Below are positions 43,487-52,391 of a stretch of DNA of 64,000 nucleotides, in pieces. The translations under genes and the position numbers were made by a program. Every line of letters starts with the position of its first letter. The stretch's first letter is position 1. The DNA lies in the NCBI GenBank assembly GCA_947501475.1, contig CANMWA010000006.1, forward strand, positions 124,001 through 188,000. The letters are read 5' to 3'. The notes under the pieces are model-generated. The model saw only the letters and a list, made by a program, of their open reading frames with translations. It had not been told where the DNA came from and did no database searches. The stretch comes from an uncultured Aquimarina sp. (GTDB taxonomy: Bacteria; Bacteroidota; Bacteroidia; Flavobacteriales; Flavobacteriaceae).

Positions 43487-45004
43487 TTATTTTAATAATG
43501 AATGTTGTGTCATTGCATCAGGTTTGTTAACTCCAATGAACTCTAAAATTGTTGGTGCAATATCTCCAAGAACACCATCTTTTACCTCAGTTTGATCCTT
43601 ATCAATAAAAATAAATGGCACAGGGTTAGTTGTATGTGCTGTATTAGGAGTGCCGTCTGGATTAATCATGGTTTCACAATTACCATGATCGGCAATAAGT
43701 ATAGTCGAATACCCATTTTCAAGACTGGTATCAATTACATCTTTTACACACTCATCAACAGCTTCACAAGCTTTGATTGCTGCCTCCATCACGCCAGTAT
43801 GCCCTACCATATCACCATTGGCAAAGTTAAGACAAACAAAATCTACTTCTCCTTTTTGCAATTCTGGGACCAGAGCATCCCTAAGCTCGTAAGCGCTCAT
43901 TTCTGGTTTTAAATCATAGGTTGCTACTTTTGGTGAGTTTCTAAGAATCCTGGATTCGCCTTTAAAAGGTTCTTCTTGTCCGCCAGAAAAGAAAAAAGTA
44001 ACATGAGGATATTTTTCTGTTTCAGCAATACGAATTTGTTTTTTTCCGGCTTTTGCTAATACCTCTCCAAGAGTTTCAGTAATATTTTCTTTATCATACA
44101 CTACTTTGATATTCTTAAAAGTATCATCATAGTTGGTCATGGTTACATAGTATAGAGGCAGTTTATGCGTATTGTATTCATGCATATCATTTTGCGACAG
44201 CATTTCGGTTAATTCTCTACCACGATCTGTTCTGAAATTAAAGAAAATCACTACATCATCATCTTTTATAGTAGCAACAGGAGCTCCACTTTCCTTAATT
44301 AGAATTGGTTTAATAAATTCATCAGTTATATCATTATCATAGCTAGCTTGTATACTCTTTAAAGCATTATCAGTAGACTCTCCAGCTCCATGTACTAGTA
44401 AGTCATAGGCTAATTTTACACGTTCCCATCGCTTGTCTCTATCCATGGCATAGTATCTTCCTATAACAGAGGCCAATTTACCTGTGGTTTTTGCCATGTG
44501 ATCCTGGATATCTTGAATATGGCCTTTTCCAGATTTTGGATCTACATCACGGCCATCAGTAAAGGCATGAAGAAAAACATTTTTCAAATCATGCGAGTTA
44601 GCAGCATCTAATAGCCCTTTGATATGATTGATATGTGAATGAACTCCGCCATCACTAACCAAACCTAACAAATGAACATCTTTATTATTTTCCTTAGCAT
44701 ATATAAAAGCATCAATGAGTGCAGATTCATCTTTTAGCGTATTTTTTTTGACGGCCATATTAATTTTTGCTAAATCCTGATAGACAATTCTACCTGCTCC
44801 CAAATTCATATGCCCAACCTCACTGTTTCCCATCTGTCCTTCGGGTAATCCCACATGTAATCCATCGGTACGCAAAGAAGCATTGGGGTATTTTGTGTAT
44901 AAACTATCAATAAATGGAGTTTTAGCTTGGTCTATTGCTGATACTTTAGGATCTGGTGAAGTTCCCCATCCGTCTAGAATCATCAAAATTACTTTTTTAT
45001 TCAT
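43487..45004 (-). CDS. gpmI: 2,3-bisphosphoglycerate-independent phosphoglycerate mutase
   Basis: GpmI interconverts 3- and 2-phosphoglycerate without the bisphosphate cofactor. The 505 residues fit the alkaline-phosphatase superfamily. Visible are MILDGWG with D11, GQMGNSEVGHMNLGAG with the phosphoserine S61, DGRDVDPKSG, DRDKRWERVK, FFNFRTDRGRELTEML, NFANGDMVGHTG and ADHGNCE with the late metal ligands. The start at 45004 is ATG. A full promoter lies 57-87 bases upstream. Confidence 0.97.
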   Translation of the reverse strand: MNKKVILMILDGWGTSPDPKVSAIDQAKTPFIDSLYTKYPNASLRTDGLHVGLPEGQMGNSEVGHMNLGAGRIVYQDLAKINMAVKKNTLKDESALIDAFIYAKENNKDVHLLGLVSDGGVHSHINHIKGLLDAANSHDLKNVFLHAFTDGRDVDPKSGKGHIQDIQDHMAKTTGKLASVIGRYYAMDRDKRWERVKLAYDLLVHGAGESTDNALKSIQASYDNDITDEFIKPILIKESGAPVATIKDDDVVIFFNFRTDRGRELTEMLSQNDMHEYNTHKLPLYYVTMTNYDDTFKNIKVVYDKENITETLGEVLAKAGKKQIRIAETEKYPHVTFFFSGGQEEPFKGESRILRNSPKVATYDLKPEMSAYELRDALVPELQKGEVDFVCLNFANGDMVGHTGVMEAAIKACEAVDECVKDVIDTSLENGYSTILIADHGNCETMINPDGTPNTAHTTNPVPFIFIDKDQTEVKDGVLGDIAPTILEFIGVNKPDAMTQHSLLK

Positions 45005-45060
45005 AATATGCGCTCAATTAAAGTTTTTGGTTGGTTGTTTTTTTAAAAATGTACAAGAAG

Positions 45061-45091
45061 CAAAGTTACAACTTCAATAATAAGCGAACAA
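45061..45091 (-). promoter_or_regulatory. Promoter of gpmI
   Basis: On the minus strand TTG (45089-45091), 20 bp, then TAACTTTG (45061-45068) match the Bacteroidota consensus at both elements. The transcript would start about 50 bases ahead of the gpmI ATG. Confidence 0.6.
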
Positions 45092-45315
45092 AAAGCTGAA
45101 GGTATTACTAAGTCATTTTAATCTATTCTTAAGGCTGTATAATCTATGTTTTTTGACAAATTAGTAACGAATTTGTGCTAAAATGATTAAAAGTGAGCTA
45201 TCCCTAATTTCATGTTGTTTTTTGTGAGAATATTATAATTTATTTGCCAGATTAAATAAACAAAAATCATTCAAAAATTAAGACTATATACTTTATTAGA
45301 ATAGCATATATGATG

Positions 45316-45330
45316 ACATTATCATAATGT
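45316..45330. promoter_or_regulatory. Fur/PerR-like 7-1-7 palindrome upstream of the ankyrin gene
   Basis: ACATTAT-C-ATAATGT is a perfect 15-bp inverted repeat with a one-base centre, the format of Fur-superfamily operators (the PerR type reads TTATAAT-N-ATTATAA). It lies 115 bases upstream of the ankyrin start. Confidence 0.45.
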
Positions 45331-45444
45331 TTTGCTTTTTAAAGGTTAAAATTCTGTTATTTAAGTATTTAAGTGTAACTAATGTGATGTTTTGAAGGTC
45401 TACTTTAGATAGAGTCAATCAAATAACTTAAAATCTATTTCATT

Positions 45445-45831
45445 ATGAAAAAAACAGTTTTTGCCATTTTGGCGTTTATGTGTATTACTTCTGCTAGTTA
45501 TGCTACAGGAGTAACTATGACTATTAATAGTCATGATTATGATCTTGTTAGTTTAAAAGCTAAGGTTAACCCATTCTGTATGGCAATCGTAAAAGGAGAT
45601 TTGGATGCCGTAAAAAAAATGATAGAGCATGGGAGTGATGTTAACGAAAAATCTGAAGGAATGACACCTTTAATGTATGCTGCTCGTTATAATCGAGTTG
45701 GTATTATTAAAATATTACTTAAAAAAGGAGCTAATATTAAAGCCAAGGATGGTAAAGGGTATAATGCGATGAAATTTGCTAAATTATCTAACGCCAAAGA
45801 TGCTATCGCTCTTTTAGAAGAGATGCTCTAA
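45445..45831 (+). CDS. Exported ankyrin-repeat protein
   Basis: The 128 residues carry a signal peptide cleaved near residue 21 (CITSASYA|T), so the mature protein is periplasmic. About three ankyrin repeats follow: MAIVKGDLDAVKKMIEHGSDVNEKS, MTPLMYAARYNRVGIIKILLKKGANI and the partial GYNAMKFAKLSNAKDAIALL. Similar small periplasmic ankyrin proteins (for example AnkB beside catalase in Pseudomonas) are associated with peroxide defence. That parallel, together with the Fur/PerR-like box upstream, is suggestive only. It ends in a shared terminator with the M48 gene. Confidence 0.85.
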   Translation: MKKTVFAILAFMCITSASYATGVTMTINSHDYDLVSLKAKVNPFCMAIVKGDLDAVKKMIEHGSDVNEKSEGMTPLMYAARYNRVGIIKILLKKGANIKAKDGKGYNAMKFAKLSNAKDAIALLEEML

Positions 45832-45862
45832 TACTTTTTTAAAGTATTAGTACGTACTGTAT

Positions 45863-45899
45863 AAACCCTTTTTTGTTTACATTATAAAAAAAGGGTTTT
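45863..45899. terminator. Bidirectional terminator between ankyrin and M48 peptidase genes
   Basis: A 12-bp stem AAACCCTTTTTT/AAAAAAGGGTTT (45863-45874 with 45887-45898), with T-rich flanks, is placed between two convergent stop codons. Confidence 0.75.
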
Positions 45900-45902
45900 C
45901 TT

Positions 45903-46667
45903 TTATTTACTGTATTCTTTTATTGCCTCTCTGATTTTTTCTATACGATTATCGGGATCGGGATGAGTACTTTGAAATTCTGGTGCGCGATTAGGCCCAG
46001 CTGCAGCTTTTAATATTTTCATAACACCTATCATTTCTTCTGGTTTATATCCAGAATTAATCATAAATAAGATGCCAAGTTTATCACTTTCTAATTCATC
46101 ATCACGTCCATTACCCAAAAGGATATTTTTACCAATTCCATTAACAAGTCCTCCCATATCTGCACCTACTGATGCTCCCGTTGATATAGTTTTCCAAAAT
46201 TCGTGTTCTGCGATTCTTTCTGCCGAATGTCTACCTAACACATGCCCAATTTCATGGCCTAATACCCCAGCTACTTGATCTTCGTTTTCTAATTTTGATA
46301 AAAGTGCATAAGTTATAAATATTTGACCGCCTGGTAGCGCGAAAGCATTAATTGTATTTGGATCGGCTAACAAATGAAATTCATATTTGTATGGTGTTTG
46401 TTTTGCCATACTTGAACTAACAAGTTTATCGCCGACCATGTCAATATAACTTTGTAATTTTTGATCTGGATATAACCCCCCATGTTGTTGAGCCATTTCA
46501 GGAGCGCTTTGTAAACCAATAGCGATTTCTTGATCACTGGTCATATTAATATTTTGTACTCTATCGGTATATGGATTTGTGGTTTTATTATTGCACTTTT
46601 TGATAAATGCAAATGCAACAATTGCTACACCTATTAATATTCTGATTTTTAAACCACCGCGTCTCAT
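45903..46667 (-). CDS. M48-family zinc metallopeptidase
   Basis: The 254 residues begin with a basic, hydrophobic export signal (LKIRILIGVAIVAFAFI) followed by KKCNNK. Without a good lipobox it could be a signal anchor. The catalytic HEIGH is at 138-142, with the third zinc ligand in RDDELESDKLG at 191. The terminal THPDPDNRI is typical of periplasmic M48B/BepA-like enzymes that degrade or help assemble outer-membrane proteins. There is no TPR domain, so it is the short form. It lies downstream of the CAP lipoprotein and its terminator. Confidence 0.9.
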   Translation of the reverse strand: MRRGGLKIRILIGVAIVAFAFIKKCNNKTTNPYTDRVQNINMTSDQEIAIGLQSAPEMAQQHGGLYPDQKLQSYIDMVGDKLVSSSMAKQTPYKYEFHLLADPNTINAFALPGGQIFITYALLSKLENEDQVAGVLGHEIGHVLGRHSAERIAEHEFWKTISTGASVGADMGGLVNGIGKNILLGNGRDDELESDKLGILFMINSGYKPEEMIGVMKILKAAAGPNRAPEFQSTHPDPDNRIEKIREAIKEYSK

Positions 46668-46704
46668 TAAGGTTTAATTTAAAATTAATTAGTTAAAGTT
46701 AATA

Positions 46705-46757
46705 AATAAAAAAGTTGCTTACTAATAAAATGCATAAAACACTTTTTAGTAAGCAAC
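46705..46757 (-). terminator. Terminator of the CAP lipoprotein gene
   Basis: A 12-bp stem GTTGCTTACTAA/TTAGTAAGCAAC (46714-46725 with 46746-46757) with a 20-base loop is followed on the minus strand by a T run. It lies 67 bases past the stop codon of the gene. Confidence 0.7.
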
Positions 46758-46823
46758 TACTAGAGGTTTTGTTCTTGTTACAGAACGTGATTAGTGCTAA
46801 CCAGCATGTTGAGTTTGCGTAGT

Positions 46824-47312
46824 TTAGCGATAAAAAATTTGTGTATAATAGTATCTTCCGTTTTCGTTTTTTACGGCAGCAATACCAATATGTGTAAAGT
46901 TTCCTTCAAGATTATCTCTATGTCCTTTACTATTAATCCAGCCTTCCATTACACTTTTAGCATCTGGATAAGAGCTGGCTACATTTTCGGCAATCGAAGT
47001 AGCATTTTCTTTTTCTCTTAGCGTTTTAAATTTTTGATCAAAATTATCATGATTTATATTGCCTTTAGCAATCATATATTTTGAATGATCAACAGCTAAT
47101 TGATTTGCTGTTTCATTTGTTGTTATAGCAGATAAACCTTTACTGTCGCGATATTCATTTACCAATTTTAATATCTCATCAGCAACTGAAATTTCATTAA
47201 CAAGCTCTTTGTTATCTCCTTCTTCAGGTAAGCTATCGTCATCTTTAGAACATGAAAATGTGCCAAATAATAGAGCAAAGGCAAGTAGGTAATTTAAAAA
47301 AGTAGTTTTCAT
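46824..47312 (-). CDS. CAP/SCP-domain lipoprotein
   Basis: The 162-residue protein has a lipoprotein signal ending at C21 (LFGTFSC), an acidic linker (SKDDDSLPEEGDN) and a CAP domain. The domain shows ILKLVNEYRDSKGLSAI, VDHSKYMIAKGNINHDNF, IAENVASS and GWINSKGHRDNLEGNFTHIGIA, all signature segments. CAP domains occur in extracellular and surface proteins, and the activity here is unknown. An own terminator lies downstream. Confidence 0.9.
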   Translation of the reverse strand: MKTTFLNYLLAFALLFGTFSCSKDDDSLPEEGDNKELVNEISVADEILKLVNEYRDSKGLSAITTNETANQLAVDHSKYMIAKGNINHDNFDQKFKTLREKENATSIAENVASSYPDAKSVMEGWINSKGHRDNLEGNFTHIGIAAVKNENGRYYYTQIFYR

Positions 47313-47369
47313 TAGTTTTGGGGCTTTTATAAATAAAGAACTAAAATAGTATAATTTTAGTATATACTC

Positions 47370-48095
47370 TTATAATAATTGTGGATTAATATCGGATATA
47401 TTTTCTGCAATGTATTGATTAATAAAATTTTCGGTAAAAAAATCACTACCAATTAGGTTGCTTTTTTGTAGTTCTAGATGAATATCAAGTTTTTGATATG
47501 CTTTTAGCATAGGTATAGATAATGGTGCATACGAGTAATGCCAAGGTTCATACTTAAATCCTTTTCTATTTTCTTTATCTGTATACACTAGGTAAAACCC
47601 GAATGAATTTGCATGCTCATCCATCCATACTTTAAACTTACAGAACGGGCCATTGCCTTCAAAATTTTCTTCCAAGAGTAATCCTTTGGGCTGGGGAGCA
47701 TTGCCATCTACAATGTCGATATCGGTTCCCCAATGGTGTCTTGAGGTTCCAGGAATTGTTGAATATTCTATAATTTTATGAATAGCTTGGATAGGAGAGA
47801 GGCCCGCAGCAGTGAATTTTTTGAATTTCCGTTCCCAGATCCTATTTTGATGTGCATAATTTCTATAGCTCGATACTACTTTTATTTTAAACCCACTTTT
47901 AAAAGCCTCAGTTTTCATTTTTAAAAAGGCATCATTAGCTTTTTTTCTTAATGTATAACCTTCTCCATATAGCAAAGGATTGCTTTTTCCCATAAGATCA
48001 TCTTTAGAAAATTGTGATTCAATCATAGTAAATGAAGACATTGTAAGTCCAATCATTCCCAATGCGCCAACCTCTATAAAGCTTCTCCTTTGCAT
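47370..48095 (-). CDS. M15-family D-alanyl-D-alanine carboxypeptidase
   Basis: The 241 residues contain the VanY/M15B zinc peptidase core: VVSSYRNYAHQNRIWERK, GTSRHHWGTDIDIV (zinc His and Asp) and YEPWHYSY (catalytic Glu-Pro-Trp-His). It would trim peptidoglycan stems. The amino end MQRRSFIEVGALGMIGL carries an RR-x-F pattern followed by a hydrophobic stretch, like a Tat signal. Upstream clpP ends 19 bases away on the same strand. Confidence 0.9.
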   Translation of the reverse strand: MQRRSFIEVGALGMIGLTMSSFTMIESQFSKDDLMGKSNPLLYGEGYTLRKKANDAFLKMKTEAFKSGFKIKVVSSYRNYAHQNRIWERKFKKFTAAGLSPIQAIHKIIEYSTIPGTSRHHWGTDIDIVDGNAPQPKGLLLEENFEGNGPFCKFKVWMDEHANSFGFYLVYTDKENRKGFKYEPWHYSYAPLSIPMLKAYQKLDIHLELQKSNLIGSDFFTENFINQYIAENISDINPQLL

Positions 48096-48114
48096 ACAGT
48101 CGATATATTAAGTG

Positions 48115-48663
48115 TTATTCTAAGATCCCATCTACAATACCATACTCCAAAGATTCTTGAGCATCCATCCAGTAATCGCGATTAAAATCTTTTAGCACTT
48201 TTTCGATATCTTGTCCACAATTATCGGCAAGGATCTGAGCACTTAATTCTTTTGTTTTTAAAATTTCGGCAGCTTGAATTTCTATATTAGAAGCTTGACC
48301 TCTAGCACCTCCACTTGGTTGGTGGATCATTACCTTGGCATGCGGTTGTATAAATCTACGTCCTTTTTCACCAACACTTAATAGAATTGAACCCATTGAG
48401 GCTGCCAATCCAGTACAAATTGTAGATACTGGACTTTTTAGACTTTTTATGGTGTCATACATTGCAAACCCAGAAGTTACATATCCACCTGGGCTATTTA
48501 TATATAATTTTATTTCTTTATCACTTACCATATCCAGGTACATTAGTCTGTCGATAACATGTTTAGCAGATTTATCATCGACCTGTCCCCATAGAAAAAC
48601 ACTACGCTCTTCTAAAAATTTTTTATCGATAAGGTCCTGTGTTTTTCCTGATTTTTCTTTCAT
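48115..48663 (-). CDS. clpP: ClpP-type serine protease subunit (short paralogue)
   Basis: The 182-residue ClpP fold has the triad S89 (GLAASMGS), H114 (VMIHQPSGG) and D163 (NRDYWM). ClpP usually forms a tetradecamer driven by ClpX or ClpA. The protein is shorter than the housekeeping flavobacterial ClpP (about 220) and lacks its propeptide-like amino end. No clpX lies beside it, so it may be a second paralogue. The M15 gene follows after 19 bases and may be co-transcribed. Confidence 0.88.
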   Translation of the reverse strand: MKEKSGKTQDLIDKKFLEERSVFLWGQVDDKSAKHVIDRLMYLDMVSDKEIKLYINSPGGYVTSGFAMYDTIKSLKSPVSTICTGLAASMGSILLSVGEKGRRFIQPHAKVMIHQPSGGARGQASNIEIQAAEILKTKELSAQILADNCGQDIEKVLKDFNRDYWMDAQESLEYGIVDGILE

Positions 48664-48720
48664 TCTTATGATTTTAATTTTTTTTAAGATTTCTTTACAT
48701 CTTCGAGATAAATGTATAAT

Positions 48721-48728
48721 TATTTTTG
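48721..48728 (+). promoter_or_regulatory. Candidate -7 element of the GNAT gene at 48743 (TATTTTTG)
   Basis: An exact TAnnTTTG match, 14 bases ahead of the ATG. It also shows that the open frame further upstream, antisense to clpP, is not part of this gene. Confidence 0.45.
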
Positions 48729-48742
48729 CAGAAAATCATCAT

Positions 48743-49168
48743 ATGAATTTAGCATTTCACAAAATTTTAAAACAAGATTTCCCTGAGAGTCTGCCTATGG
48801 TTCAAAAATTGATGAATAATCAATTTAGTGATGATATTCTATTAGAGCGTTTTGAAGAAATGTTTGAGCAAAACTATGAATGTTGGGGAGTGTATCTAGA
48901 CAAAAAACAGATTGGAATTTTTGGTTTATGGTTTATGACCCGTCATTATGTTGGACGTTCTTGTGAACCTGATCATGTATATATAGATAATACATATAGG
49001 AGTAAGGGGATAGGGAAGAAGGTTTTTGAGTGGATTTATGAATACGCCAAGAGTAAGGGCTGTGAAACTTCTGAATTAAATAGCTATGTTGCAAATTATC
49101 CTTCACATAAGTTCTATCTTAATGAAGGCTACGAAATTTGGGCGCATCATTTTGTAAAGAAGCTATAG
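48743..49168 (+). CDS. GNAT-family acetyltransferase
   Basis: The 141-residue GNAT enzyme has EMFEQNYECWGVYLDKKQIGIFGLW (strands 2-3), CEPDHVYIDNTYRSKGIGKKVFEWIYEYAKSKGC (acetyl-CoA loop RSKGIGK) and KFYLNEGYEIWAHHFVKKL at the end. The substrate is unknown. The frame is open much further upstream (from 48335), but that part is antisense to clpP and not GNAT-like. ATG 48743 with a TATTTTTG box 14 bases upstream is the start. Confidence 0.9.
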   Translation: MNLAFHKILKQDFPESLPMVQKLMNNQFSDDILLERFEEMFEQNYECWGVYLDKKQIGIFGLWFMTRHYVGRSCEPDHVYIDNTYRSKGIGKKVFEWIYEYAKSKGCETSELNSYVANYPSHKFYLNEGYEIWAHHFVKKL

Positions 49169-49182
49169 TTTATTTTAACTGT

Positions 49183-50781
49183 TTAATCCAATTTTTTTAT
49201 GGTTATGTTAGTTGCATCTATTACAGATGTAGCTGTACCATTTGTAGAACCTGTTCGATTAGATGCTATTAAAATTTCATCTCCATTTGTTAAAGAAATT
49301 ATTACGTTTTTAGAGGCAGTATAATCATCCCCATTATTATCAAGAGTTATATATGTTGATGATCCATCAATTTCTGCCGCATTTAAAAAGATAATAGTCT
49401 CTACTGTACTATTGTTGTTAACATTCGCTGTAAATGTTACAGAATAACTAATTTCATATATTCCATCTTCAGGTATGGTTACCACATCATTGTTTAGAAT
49501 AAATCCACTCTGATTAGTTCTTTCTGTATCTAAATTTAAGATATTATAGGTACCCCCTCCTTCATTTGCAGCAGTTCCTCCAGTATTATCATAAGCTTCG
49601 AATACCCTTAATGTGCTAACAGCAGGAGCATTATAAAATGCGCCTCCATCTGTTCCAGGAATGATGTCATTGTTAGGATCAGTGCTAACTACAGTAACAG
49701 CTGCAGATCCCGAATTATTATTTATTTGTTGCCAATCGGTACCGTCACTTTTTATCCATAACATAGATTCACTTGATATCGTAGTTTGATTAGTATTTGT
49801 AAGATCTACATATGTACTAATTGTTCTATCTGCATTAGTTCTATTTTTAAGTGCATATATCCTTCCTTCGCAAGTATTCGCATTAGGTAATGTTATGTTA
49901 TGTGCTCCAGCAATAACTATAGTATGATGATCCTCTGTTAATGTTAAATTACCTGTAGTGCTGAGTATTGAAGTAGAAACAGATCCTTCAACTTGTAAGG
50001 TTGAATTTGCAACATTAAACCCAGTATTAGGATCGTCATAATCTGTATCTATAGCTACCTGTTGCGGGTTTAGATTGATCCCAAATCTTGGCTTAGCATT
50101 AGCGGTACCATCACTACCTTGTACTCTAAAAAATTCTGTAGTAAATTGACCATTTCTATAATCATATCTTTTAAAAACTATAGGCTCATTACCGTCATCT
50201 CCTATGACAAACTCTAATCTTCCGTCGTTTGCAGGCCCAGCAGAGCCTATTTCAAAAAGATCTGTATTTCCAGAACTTCCTTTTAATCTAAAACTTCCAT
50301 TAGGGGTTGTGAAAAATATAGGTTTGTAAAGCCCTGCACCTGCTGCTGCAAATTCTATTGCAGAGGTAGTACCATCTCCGTTAACAAATACTAAAGGTTG
50401 ATTATCATCAGTATAATCTGGTAACCCAAGTACGGTTAATCCTAAAGTTTGCCTTCTTCCGAATTGTAATAAAGGTAAATTGTTGGATCTGATTTCCATA
50501 GCGACATCATCAATGTGTCCTAAAAATGAAGTAGTTGGTAATCCATTATTACCTGTAACCAGCCAATTATCATTACTTGTAGCCACCCAATTAGTGCCGT
50601 CAAAAACAAATATACTACCAACTTCTAAATTGTATAAGATCGACCCTGTAGCAGCAGTAGTTACACCATTCATCTCTAAAGTAGTAGCAGCAGTAGGTAA
50701 TCCCATAACTGAATCTTCATCAATTTGAGAAAAAATAGTTAGCGGAGCAATAATCAATAGAAAGAGTAGTAGTTTTTTCAT
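49183..50781 (-). CDS. Secreted surface protein with C1q/TNF-like C-terminal domain
   Basis: The 532-residue protein (start MKKLLLFLLIIAPL, eight codons into the frame) has a signal peptide cleaved near F-S|Q. The N-terminal module QIDEDSVMGLPTAATTLEM ... ILYNLEVGSIFVFDGTNWV is shared in outline with the 214-residue protein at 54696. A long glycine- and asparagine-rich beta region follows, containing STDPNNDIIPGTDGGAFYN (compare the repeat protein's [17 protein letters not shown]). A compact C-terminal domain, about 395-532, resembles C1q/TNF-type adhesive heads (VVTIPEDGIYEISYSV, TIIFLNAAEIDGS). There is no T9SS sorting domain at the end. It is the last gene of the minus-strand cluster. Confidence 0.75.
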   Translation of the reverse strand: MKKLLLFLLIIAPLTIFSQIDEDSVMGLPTAATTLEMNGVTTAATGSILYNLEVGSIFVFDGTNWVATSNDNWLVTGNNGLPTTSFLGHIDDVAMEIRSNNLPLLQFGRRQTLGLTVLGLPDYTDDNQPLVFVNGDGTTSAIEFAAAGAGLYKPIFFTTPNGSFRLKGSSGNTDLFEIGSAGPANDGRLEFVIGDDGNEPIVFKRYDYRNGQFTTEFFRVQGSDGTANAKPRFGINLNPQQVAIDTDYDDPNTGFNVANSTLQVEGSVSTSILSTTGNLTLTEDHHTIVIAGAHNITLPNANTCEGRIYALKNRTNADRTISTYVDLTNTNQTTISSESMLWIKSDGTDWQQINNNSGSAAVTVVSTDPNNDIIPGTDGGAFYNAPAVSTLRVFEAYDNTGGTAANEGGGTYNILNLDTERTNQSGFILNNDVVTIPEDGIYEISYSVTFTANVNNNSTVETIIFLNAAEIDGSSTYITLDNNGDDYTASKNVIISLTNGDEILIASNRTGSTNGTATSVIDATNITIKKLD

Positions 50782-51022
50782 TTTTAAGGCTTGAATTCTA
50801 ATCATTTTTTTGATTAGATAAGAGAAATTAACTTAATAAAATTAGTATTCTTAATTAAGTAGTGTTAATTGCAATTTTGACGTTTGCTTACCTAGTATTG
50901 TATCTCAAATATAAGAATTTTATTAAAAAAATACCTAATGAAAATCGTAATACAAACTGTACTTTAGGTCTGTAAATTATAAATTACTGAGTAATGTTTT
51001 TAATTTACTATAAATACTATTC

Positions 51023-52174
51023 TTATTTATTTATATAAAGATATCCGGCACGATCTTTTTGACCTTCAATTTTTAAAACATAGTAATACGTTCCTACTGG
51101 AAGCTCTTGGTCTTTTGCAATGGTTGCTCTACCTTCAGATATACCTGCCCAAGAGTTGTCATACCCTTTTTTGTTATAAATTTCAACTCCCCATCGATTA
51201 AAAATCGAGAGTTCATTATTAGGGAACTGAGCAATCCCTTGAATAATAAAGGTGTCGTTTAAACCATCCCCATTAGGAGATACTGCGGTGAATATTTCTA
51301 AATCTCCATCTAGAATTATTTCTGAAGTTCCAAAAGTTAATATCACATAGTTGTCTGGGATCATTAATTCTGAAGTGATCTGACCATTGTTTAAATCTCC
51401 TGAAATTGTAAAATTACCTAGATTAACCCATTGTTCTAGTTCTCTATCCCAACCTACAACTCGTAGATCTTCGAGATCATCTACCAAGGTAGGTATATTG
51501 CTATTGTCATCCCATGTTAGCGTAACTCGCGTTTCGACATCACCATTTAAATCCCAAAATTCAAAAGTACTTACACCAAACAATAAGTTACTAAAGTTAT
51601 TTGTATCAAAACTTCCTGGAATAAAATTTGGAGTGTTTGGGTTTTCAAAAAAATATGCTCCCCTAGCTGTATTAACAGCTGCTTGACTTTCTATACCAAT
51701 GGGCCGTAATCTAAAATCATCGCCAACAGGAAATGTAAAGTCTAAGACGCCATTTACTGATGCATATCCATCGACATAACGATCGTCATTTTCACCAATG
51801 TAAGGAGCGTCGTTTAAGTAATCTAAAGAAACATTGATTCTATCACGAGGTGTTTGTACACTACCCGTAATAAATTCTTGAAAATTTGTAACTGCAACTG
51901 CGACATCCAGAAAAAGATCATCGCTTACATCAATTTCCATATCATAAAAGGTTGGGCGATTATCTCCCGAAACAGTCAAACTACCTGTTTGATTATAGAA
52001 TCCAACTTGTCCGCCATTATTTTCAGTAAAATCCCCATTATTTACCAAGTCAATATGAAAACCAACTTCGGCTCCGGGATGAGTTTGTACATTACCAAAA
52101 TTACAGAATATTGCTTGCTGACTTATCGATGCATAAGTAGAAAAGAATATAAGTATGTAAATTATTTTTTGCAA
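51023..52174 (-). CDS. T9SS type B (gliding motility-associated) sorting domain protein
   Basis: The 383 residues have a signal peptide (about 1-19), a beta-rich passenger (about 20-285) and a CHU_C/TIGR04131-type C-terminal domain: FTAVSPNGDGLNDTFII, FPNNELSIFNRWGVEIYNKK, NSWAG, LPVGTYYYVLKIEG and the ending GYLYINK. Such domains send proteins through the T9SS. The start is TTG at 52174, because no ATG precedes the signal peptide in frame. The sequence CCCCTAACTTTG at this start also resembles a -7 box, so the exact start is uncertain. The upstream gap is 217 bases. Confidence 0.8.
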   Translation of the reverse strand: MQKIIYILIFFSTYASISQQAIFCNFGNVQTHPGAEVGFHIDLVNNGDFTENNGGQVGFYNQTGSLTVSGDNRPTFYDMEIDVSDDLFLDVAVAVTNFQEFITGSVQTPRDRINVSLDYLNDAPYIGENDDRYVDGYASVNGVLDFTFPVGDDFRLRPIGIESQAAVNTARGAYFFENPNTPNFIPGSFDTNNFSNLLFGVSTFEFWDLNGDVETRVTLTWDDNSNIPTLVDDLEDLRVVGWDRELEQWVNLGNFTISGDLNNGQITSELMIPDNYVILTFGTSEIILDGDLEIFTAVSPNGDGLNDTFIIQGIAQFPNNELSIFNRWGVEIYNKKGYDNSWAGISEGRATIAKDQELPVGTYYYVLKIEGQKDRAGYLYINK

Positions 52175-52391
52175 AGTTAGGGGTATTATTATGTTTACGG
52201 TTTAACAGTAATTTATATTATGGTAAATGTACTTAAAAATTAATAGTTTGTACTACTTTTTGACGATAAAACGCTTAAAATAACCGATAAAATGCAATTT
52301 TAATAGCTAAAATACAGTTTTTATCTGTAAAATGGATTTTTTATAAAAAATAATTATTCTTTTGATTAATATGTTAATTACTGTTTTTATA

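Larger units (their letters stand above)
45005..45444. other. 440-base intergenic region between gpmI and the ankyrin gene
   Basis: It holds the gpmI promoter at its left end (45061-45091) and a 7-1-7 palindrome at 45316-45330. The rest is AT-rich sequence without an open frame longer than about 20 codons that looks protein-like. I see no RNA gene and no terminator. The 115 bases before the ankyrin start contain no exact -7 element. Confidence 0.6.

Noticed and set aside
48335..48742. Amino-terminal extension of the GNAT gene
   Set aside because: It is antisense to clpP, not GNAT-like, and lies upstream of the TATTTTTG -7 element.
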